A stretch of 64,000 nucleotides of DNA. Source: Salinibacterium sp. dk2585 (GTDB lineage Bacteria; Actinomycetota; Actinomycetes; Actinomycetales; Microbacteriaceae). The notes under the pieces were generated by a model. The model did no database searches. It was not told the DNA's origin and saw only the letters and a list, made by a program, of their open reading frames with translations. A program made the translations under genes and the position numbers. Shown here one piece after another: positions 59,210 to 64,000 of this stretch (the first letter of the stretch is position 1; the number at the start of each line of letters is the position of its first letter). The stretch lies in assembly GCF_008001035.1 (NCBI RefSeq), contig NZ_CP042856.1:372001-436000 (forward strand), in the 5' to 3' direction.

Positions 59210-61333
59210 ATGGTCGACATCGCCAACAGCACGTCTGCAGTCCCGCCCGCAGTCAAGGATGAGGCCGAGCTCGAGCGCCACGTTGATGAGCAACTCGACA
59301 ACAGCTCGGAGACGGCATCCGTCGATGTCGAGAAGCTCGGGCGCCTGCTGCTCGGCACGTGGGCGGAGGAGCGCATCGAGTCGCGTGCCGCGATGGAGGA
59401 CCCGCAGTTCCACCGCATCGACAACCTCACCAAGGAGGACCACCGTGAGCGGGCCCTCGGGCAGCTGAAGGCGCTCGCCGACAGTGGCCGGGTGCTGAAG
59501 GCGTTCCCGAAGTCGCTGGGTGGCAAAGAGAACCACGGCGGCAACATCGCGTCGTTCGAAGACCTCGTCTTGGGTGACCCGTCGATGCAGATCAAAGCCG
59601 GCGTGCAGTGGGGTCTCTTCGGTGCGGCCGTGCTCCACCTGGGCACCGAGTACCACCACCGCACCTTCCTCCCGGGCATCATGACGATGGAGGTGCCGGG
59701 CATCTACGCCATGACGGAGACGGGCCACGGTTCGGATGTCGACTCGGTCGGCACGACGGCGACCTACGACGAGCAGACCGAGGAGTGGGTCATCAACACC
59801 CCCTTCCGCGGCGCCTGGAAGGACTACCTCGGCAACGCCGCCAAGCACGGCATCGCGGCCGTCGTCTTCGCCCAGCTCATCACGAAGGGCGTCAACCACG
59901 GTGTGCACGCCTTCTACGTGCCGGTGCGCGGCGAGGACGGCGAGTTCCTGCCCGGCATCGGCGGCGAGGACGACGGCTACAAGGGCGGCCTGAACGGCAT
60001 CGACAACGGCCGCCTGCACTTCACGGATGTGCGCATTCCGCGCACCAACCTGCTGAACCGCTACGGGGATGTCGCGGCCGACGGCACTTACACGTCGCCG
60101 ATCGAGAGCCCCGGCCGCCGCTTCTTCACGATGCTCGGCACGCTGGTGCAGGGTCGCGTCTCGCTCGATGGTGCGGCGACCACCGCATCCGGTATGGCCC
60201 TCACGATCGCGGTCACCTACGCCAACCAGCGCCGCCAGTTCGCGGGCGGCGACGGCGAGGAGCAGGTGCTGCTCGACTACGGTCGTCACCAGCGCCGCCT
60301 GCTGACGCGCCTCGCGACGGCCTACGCGCAGTACTTCGCTCATGACGAGCTGCTGGTGCAGTTCGACCAGGTGTTCAGCGGCAAGGGCGACACCCCGGAG
60401 GCGCGGGAAGATCTCGAAACCCTCGCGGCCGCCCTCAAGTCGCTCTCCACCTGGAACGCACTCGACATCCTGCAGGAGGCCCGCGAGGCTACGGGTGGTG
60501 CCGGGTACCTCGCCGAGAACCGCCTCACCGGCCTGCGCAGCGACCTCGACATCTACGCCACCTTCGAGGGTGACAACACGGTGCTGCTCCAGCTGGTGGC
60601 CAAGCGCCTGCTGGGTGACTACGCCGCCCAGTTCAAGGGGGCGGATGCCGGCACCCTGGCCAAGTACGCCGTCGGCCAGGCGGCCGAGCGGGTCTATCAC
60701 TTCGGCCTGCGGACGCTCGGCCAGCGCGTGAAGGACCTCGGCTCGACCCGGCGTGCCGTGACCGAGGTGCGCGACACCGACGTGCAGCGCGAACTGCTCA
60801 CCGACCGGGTCGAGACCATGGTGGCGGAGGTCGCGCAGAAGCTGCGTCCGGCATCCAAGCTTCCGCCGGCCGAGGCGCAGGCGCTCTTCAACCAGCACCA
60901 GAACGCGCTCATCGAGGCGGCTCGCGCGCACGCCGAGCTGCTGCAGTGGGAAGCCTTCACGACCGCGGTCGAGAAGCTCGAGGATGCAGGCACCCGTCAG
61001 GTGCTCACGTGGCTGCACGATGTCTTCGGCCTGGGGCTGATCGAGAAGCACCTCGCCTGGTACCTCATGAACGGCCGTCTCTCGCCGCAGCGCGCGCAGG
61101 CCGTCACGGCGTACATCGACCGGCTGCTTGCGCGGCTCCGCCCCCACGCGCAGGACCTCGTCGACGCCTTCGGCTTCAAGCAGGTGCACCTGCGCGCGAA
61201 GATCGCGTCGGGCGCCGAGCAGGAGCGTCAGGACGAGGCACGCAACTACTACGTGAAGCTCCGTGCCTCGGGCAACGCTCCCGTGCACGAGAAGGACCTG
61301 CGCAAGAAGGAGAAGGCGGCGAAGAAGAAGTAG
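59210..61333 (+). CDS. Acyl-CoA dehydrogenase/oxidase family protein
   Basis: A 707-aa flavoenzyme of acyl-CoA oxidase size and layout. The ACAD middle domain has GIYAMTETGHGSDVDSVGTTATYD (FAD/substrate), RLHFTDVRIPRTNLLNRYGDV, then the helical domain with ANQRRQFAGGDGEEQVLLDYGRHQRRLL, EAREATGGAGYLAENRLTGLRSDLDIYATFEGDNTVLLQLVAKRLL (catalytic Glu in ATFEGDN) and an ACOX-like C-terminal domain. It probably performs the first oxidation of fatty-acyl-CoA beta-oxidation. The C-terminus is lysine-rich (KDLRKKEKAAKKK). CAGGAGG precedes the ATG. Confidence 0.9.
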   Translation: MVDIANSTSAVPPAVKDEAELERHVDEQLDNSSETASVDVEKLGRLLLGTWAEERIESRAAMEDPQFHRIDNLTKEDHRERALGQLKALADSGRVLKAFPKSLGGKENHGGNIASFEDLVLGDPSMQIKAGVQWGLFGAAVLHLGTEYHHRTFLPGIMTMEVPGIYAMTETGHGSDVDSVGTTATYDEQTEEWVINTPFRGAWKDYLGNAAKHGIAAVVFAQLITKGVNHGVHAFYVPVRGEDGEFLPGIGGEDDGYKGGLNGIDNGRLHFTDVRIPRTNLLNRYGDVAADGTYTSPIESPGRRFFTMLGTLVQGRVSLDGAATTASGMALTIAVTYANQRRQFAGGDGEEQVLLDYGRHQRRLLTRLATAYAQYFAHDELLVQFDQVFSGKGDTPEAREDLETLAAALKSLSTWNALDILQEAREATGGAGYLAENRLTGLRSDLDIYATFEGDNTVLLQLVAKRLLGDYAAQFKGADAGTLAKYAVGQAAERVYHFGLRTLGQRVKDLGSTRRAVTEVRDTDVQRELLTDRVETMVAEVAQKLRPASKLPPAEAQALFNQHQNALIEAARAHAELLQWEAFTTAVEKLEDAGTRQVLTWLHDVFGLGLIEKHLAWYLMNGRLSPQRAQAVTAYIDRLLARLRPHAQDLVDAFGFKQVHLRAKIASGAEQERQDEARNYYVKLRASGNAPVHEKDLRKKEKAAKKK

Positions 61334-61391
61334 CGCGACTGCCTCCCTTCTTCGAGGGGCGGATGTCGGCTGTGCGCAGTAACGTCGGCGC

Positions 61392-61964
61392 ATGGAGACC
61401 AAGGGACGCATCCTCTTCGACACCGCCACGACGATCAACGGCTTCATCGCCGATGAGCAGAACTCGCTCGACTGGCTCTTCGCGGTGGAGGGCGGGGACC
61501 ACCCGGATGAGGGGCTCTTCCCCTCCGGTGCCGCTGTGCTGGTGGAGGGCTCGACCACGTACGAGTGGATCCTGAGCCACGATGCAGTGATCGAGCATCC
61601 GGAGAAGTGGGCCGAATTCCACGGTGATCGGCCCGTCTACGTCATGACGACGCGGGAGTTGCCCGTGCCAGAGGGGGCTGACGTGCGATTCCGCTCGGGT
61701 GCGATCACGGAGCTGCTGCCGGAGCTGCTGGGGATCGCAGCGGGCGGCGACATCTGGGTCGTCGGAGGCGGCGACCTTGCGGGGCAGTTCCTCGACGCTG
61801 GAGTGCTCGACGAGATCGCGCTCTCGGTCGCACCAGTCGCGCTCACGGGCGGGGCGCCGGTGTTCCCCCGCCGTATCGAGTCCGACCGGCTGCGCCTCAC
61901 GAGCGCCGAGAAGTACGGCCAGTTCGCGCGCCTCGTCTACAAGGTCTCCCCGCGGGTTGAGTAG
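61392..61964 (+). CDS. Dihydrofolate-reductase-like protein (RibD C-terminal fold)
   Basis: A 190-aa protein of the RibD_C/DHFR-like family: GRILFDTATTINGFIADEQNSLDWLF, VEGSTTYEWIL, PVYVMTTRELPVP, GDIWVVGGGDLAGQFLDAGVLDEIALSVAPVALTGGAPVFP. Likely NADPH-dependent; substrate unknown. The last codons and stop (SPRVE, TAG) are provided by the GGTTGAGTAG repeat that follows. TAACGT ends 6 bases before the ATG. Confidence 0.88.
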   Translation: METKGRILFDTATTINGFIADEQNSLDWLFAVEGGDHPDEGLFPSGAAVLVEGSTTYEWILSHDAVIEHPEKWAEFHGDRPVYVMTTRELPVPEGADVRFRSGAITELLPELLGIAAGGDIWVVGGGDLAGQFLDAGVLDEIALSVAPVALTGGAPVFPRRIESDRLRLTSAEKYGQFARLVYKVSPRVE

Positions 61965-62016
61965 CGCGAATCGCTTGGGAGCAATCGCGCCAGCGATTGC
62001 GCGCTACTCAACCCGC
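61951..62016. repeat. GGTTGAGTAGCGCG inverted repeat overlapping a stop codon
   Basis: GCGGGTTGAGTAGCGCG-AATCGCT (from 61952) pairs with AGCGATT-GCGCGCTACTCAACCCGC (to 62016), a stem of about 24 bp with one bulged base. It is the most palindromic member of the GGTTGAGTA family and contains the TAG stop of the DHFR-like gene; it may terminate transcription. Confidence 0.85.
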
Positions 62017-62096
62017 AGATCCTGCACAGGCTCGGGCGCGGCCGCTTGTCCAGAGCGTAGGCGCAGTCGTCGGATGGCACAGCTAGCCTTGAACGC

Positions 62097-63917
62097 ATGA
62101 CCCAGGTGAGTTCACCCGACGCCGCCCTCGAGGTGCTTGGCCGTGTCTTCGGCTACGAGTCGTTCCGCGGCGACCAGGCGGAGATCATCCGTCACGTCGT
62201 CGACGGCGGCGATGCCCTCGTGCTCATGCCGACGGGAGGCGGCAAGTCCCTCTGCTACCAGGTGCCCGCGCTCGTCCGTGAGGGCACAGGGGTTGTCATC
62301 TCGCCGCTCATCGCGCTCATGCAGGACCAGGTGGATGCCCTCGCAGCCAACGGGGTGCGGGCCGAGTTCCTCAATTCGACGCAGAGCCTCGACGAGCGCC
62401 GCCGGGTCGAAGCTGCCTTCGTCGCGGGCGAGGTCGACCTCCTCTATCTTGCGCCCGAACGGCTCGCGCTCGAGTCGACCGTCGCTCTCTTCGATCGCGC
62501 TCCGATCGCGCTCTTCGCAATCGACGAGGCGCACTGTGTCGCGCAGTGGGGGCACGACTTCCGCCCTGACTACCTGCGGCTGTCGATGCTGCACGAGCGC
62601 TGGCCGAACATCCCCCGCATCGCCCTCACGGCAACGGCGACACGGCAGACCCACGCCGAGATCGCCCACCGCCTGCAGCTGGACGACGCCCGGCACTTCG
62701 TGGCGAGCTTCGACCGCCCCAACATCCAGTACCGCATCGTGCCCAAGGAGCAGCCCGCCAAGCAGCTGCTCGACCTGATTCGTAGCGAGCATCCGGATGC
62801 CGCGGGCATCGTCTACTGCCTTTCGCGCGCCTCGGTCGAGAAGACCGCTGAGCTGCTCGTCGCCAACGGCATCCCCGCGCTGCCGTACCACGCCGGCCTC
62901 CCGGCGGAGGTGCGGGCCGCGAACCAGGCGCGCTTCCTGCGCGAGGACGGCCTCGTCATGGTTGCCACGATCGCCTTCGGCATGGGCATCGACAAGCCGG
63001 ACGTGCGTTTCGTCGCCCATCTCGACCTGCCCAAGTCGGTTGAGGGCTACTACCAGGAGACCGGCCGTGCGGGTCGCGACGGACTGCCCTCGACCGCCTG
63101 GCTCGCCTATGGCCTGCAGGATGTCGTGCAGCAGCGGCGGATGATCGACCAATCAGAGGGCGACCTCGCGCACCGCCGTCGCCTGAGCGCCCACCTCGAC
63201 GCCATGCTGGCCCTCTGCGAGACGGTCGAGTGTCGACGGATGCAACTGCTCGCCTACTTCGGACAGCCGAGCGAGCCCTGCGGCAACTGCGACACCTGCA
63301 TCACGCCGCCGGAGTCGTGGGACGGCACGATTCCAGCCCAAAAGCTCCTCTCGACTATCGTGCGCCTGCAGCGCGAACGCAACCAGACCTTCGGCGCCGG
63401 CCAGATCATCGACATCCTCCGCGGCAAGGAGACCCCGCGCACCCGGCAGCACGGCCATGAACAGCTCGCCACCTGGGGCATCGGGGCTGACCTCAGTGAC
63501 CAGCAGTGGCGCGGTGTCGTTCGGCAGCTGCTCGCCCAGGGCCTGCTCGCGACGCAGGGCGACTACGGCATCCTGGCGCTGACGGATGCTTCGGCCTCCG
63601 TGCTCTCTGGCACCCGCCCCGTCTCCCTCCGCACCGAGCCGGAACGAGCCGCTCGGCGGGCACCCAAGACTCGCGCCGTTCTGGCGGACCTCGAGCCCAT
63701 TCAGCTGGAGCTCTTCGAGGCGCTGCGCGCGTGGCGTGCGGCGACAGCGAAAGAGCAGGGCGTGCCCGCGTATGTCGTCTTCGGAGACGCAACGCTGCGA
63801 GCGATCGCCACGGCTCGACCCGAAACGCTCGCCGGTCTCTCCAGGCTGAGCGGAGTCGGGCAGAAGAAACTCGACACCTACGGCGAACAGGTGCTCGCCG
63901 TCGTCGCGGCAGCATGA
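62097..63917 (+). CDS. recQ: ATP-dependent DNA helicase RecQ
   Basis: A 606-aa RecQ helicase: FGYESFRGDQAEIIRHVVDGGDALVLMPTGGGKSLCYQVPAL (motifs 0 and I), FAIDEAHCVAQWGHDFRPDYLRL (DEAH box and aromatic-rich loop), LTATAT (III), VMVATIAFGMGIDKPDVRFVAH and YYQETGRAGRDG (V, VI). An RQC zinc site (CRRMQLLAYFGQPSEPCGNCDTC) and winged helix follow, then a C-terminal HRDC domain (LFEALRAWRAATAKEQGVPAYVVFGDATLRAIA). Works in recombination and replication repair. TAGCCT ends 7 bases before the ATG, so the message may be leaderless. Confidence 0.96.
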   Translation: MTQVSSPDAALEVLGRVFGYESFRGDQAEIIRHVVDGGDALVLMPTGGGKSLCYQVPALVREGTGVVISPLIALMQDQVDALAANGVRAEFLNSTQSLDERRRVEAAFVAGEVDLLYLAPERLALESTVALFDRAPIALFAIDEAHCVAQWGHDFRPDYLRLSMLHERWPNIPRIALTATATRQTHAEIAHRLQLDDARHFVASFDRPNIQYRIVPKEQPAKQLLDLIRSEHPDAAGIVYCLSRASVEKTAELLVANGIPALPYHAGLPAEVRAANQARFLREDGLVMVATIAFGMGIDKPDVRFVAHLDLPKSVEGYYQETGRAGRDGLPSTAWLAYGLQDVVQQRRMIDQSEGDLAHRRRLSAHLDAMLALCETVECRRMQLLAYFGQPSEPCGNCDTCITPPESWDGTIPAQKLLSTIVRLQRERNQTFGAGQIIDILRGKETPRTRQHGHEQLATWGIGADLSDQQWRGVVRQLLAQGLLATQGDYGILALTDASASVLSGTRPVSLRTEPERAARRAPKTRAVLADLEPIQLELFEALRAWRAATAKEQGVPAYVVFGDATLRAIATARPETLAGLSRLSGVGQKKLDTYGEQVLAVVAAA

Positions 63918-63928
63918 AGGGAACGACC

Positions 63929-64000
63929 ATGAACGGCATCACTCCCGAGGCGCTCGCCGAGGTCGACCGCGTATTCACGCGCCAGCAGGCAGGCGGTGCC
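63929..64000 (+). CDS. Unidentified protein, N-terminal end (partial)
   Basis: Twenty-four codons are visible: MNGITPEALAEVDRVFTRQQ and four more residues, cut by the window end. The ATG follows AAGGGA by 8 bases. An in-frame ATG at 63914 that overlaps the recQ stop (ATGA) would add five residues. It probably forms an operon with recQ. Too short to classify. Confidence 0.6.
   Translation, partial: MNGITPEALAEVDRVFTRQQAGGA

Noticed and set aside
57536-61558. A 1340-codon open frame on the minus strand, and similar long frames at 5866-8679 (minus) and 41941-44019 (minus)
   Set aside because: They lie opposite well-supported genes and have Arg/Gly/Ala/Val/His-rich composition typical of antisense frames in high-GC DNA; no family motifs.

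Overview
The window is about 64 kb of high-GC bacterial chromosome, densely coding and with no rRNA, tRNA, CRISPR array, integrase or insertion-sequence transposase that I can see. A mycothiol-dependent type isomerase, DUF3073, DUF3817 beside purQ, a PurF with a sterol-carrier-like neighbour, many GTG starts and many leaderless promoters point to an actinobacterium. The repeated GGATG/CATCC codon context and the GGTTGAGTA...TATCGAAACC repeats point more narrowly to the family Microbacteriaceae (inference from memory of that group, not from a search).

Layout. 1-3027: end of an ABC permease, a lipoprotein solute-binding protein, a gentisate 1,2-dioxygenase and a maleylpyruvate-isomerase-like protein, which together look like an uptake and ring-cleavage operon for an aromatic acid. 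3075-25493: the purine biosynthesis region (purL, purQS, purC, purD, purF, purM) interrupted by an ArsR/SRPBCC pair, two MscS channels, a Fur/catalase pair, an AI-2E-type permease, a frameshifted LPXTG surface protein, a VOC dioxygenase-like protein and a flavin oxidoreductase. 25580-31188: small proteins, an FAD monooxygenase-like enzyme, a lipoprotein, a PadR/DUF4097 operon and a TipA-like MerR regulator. 31223-32582: a DUF559 nuclease-like gene bracketed by 54-nt hairpin repeats. 32668-35751: a MocR regulator between two YczE-like membrane proteins, one of them coupled to a 46-aa membrane peptide. 35851-45106: RND exporter, secreted esterase, lactate-permease-like transporter, DEAD-box RNA helicase with a long leader, DMT transporter. 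45390-54378: two very large surface/secreted proteins (nuclease/nucleotidase; IPT-repeat LPXTG protein) with two small XRE regulators between them. 54540-56801: cysK, cysE and a thioesterase. 56835-58061: a second DUF559 gene bracketed by a different, 62-nt hairpin family. 58142-64000: CPBP protease, acyl-CoA dehydrogenase/oxidase, DHFR-like reductase, RecQ and the start of one more gene.

Main observation. Two paralogous-looking AbiEi/DUF559 (PD-(D/E)XK-type) genes are each enclosed by their own family of hairpin repeats, one copy just after the stop codon and one or two copies about 90-140 bp upstream of the start. The hairpin families differ in sequence but keep fixed arm and loop lengths within each family (16-22-16 and 17-28-17), and one family has a solo copy 13 kb away. 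This resembles the logic of REP elements and their RAYT transposases, but with a nuclease-like protein instead of a Y1 transposase. I regard it as the best candidate for an undescribed system here.

Other points: at least 14 genes have a TANNNT -10 box ending 6-8 nt before the start codon, so they are probably transcribed without a leader. Several repeat families sit exactly at gene ends and in two cases supply the last codons of the protein. A few enzymes show altered key residues (isomerase third zinc ligand, iron-type binding protein without the tyrosine pair, PurF without the usual cluster cysteines).
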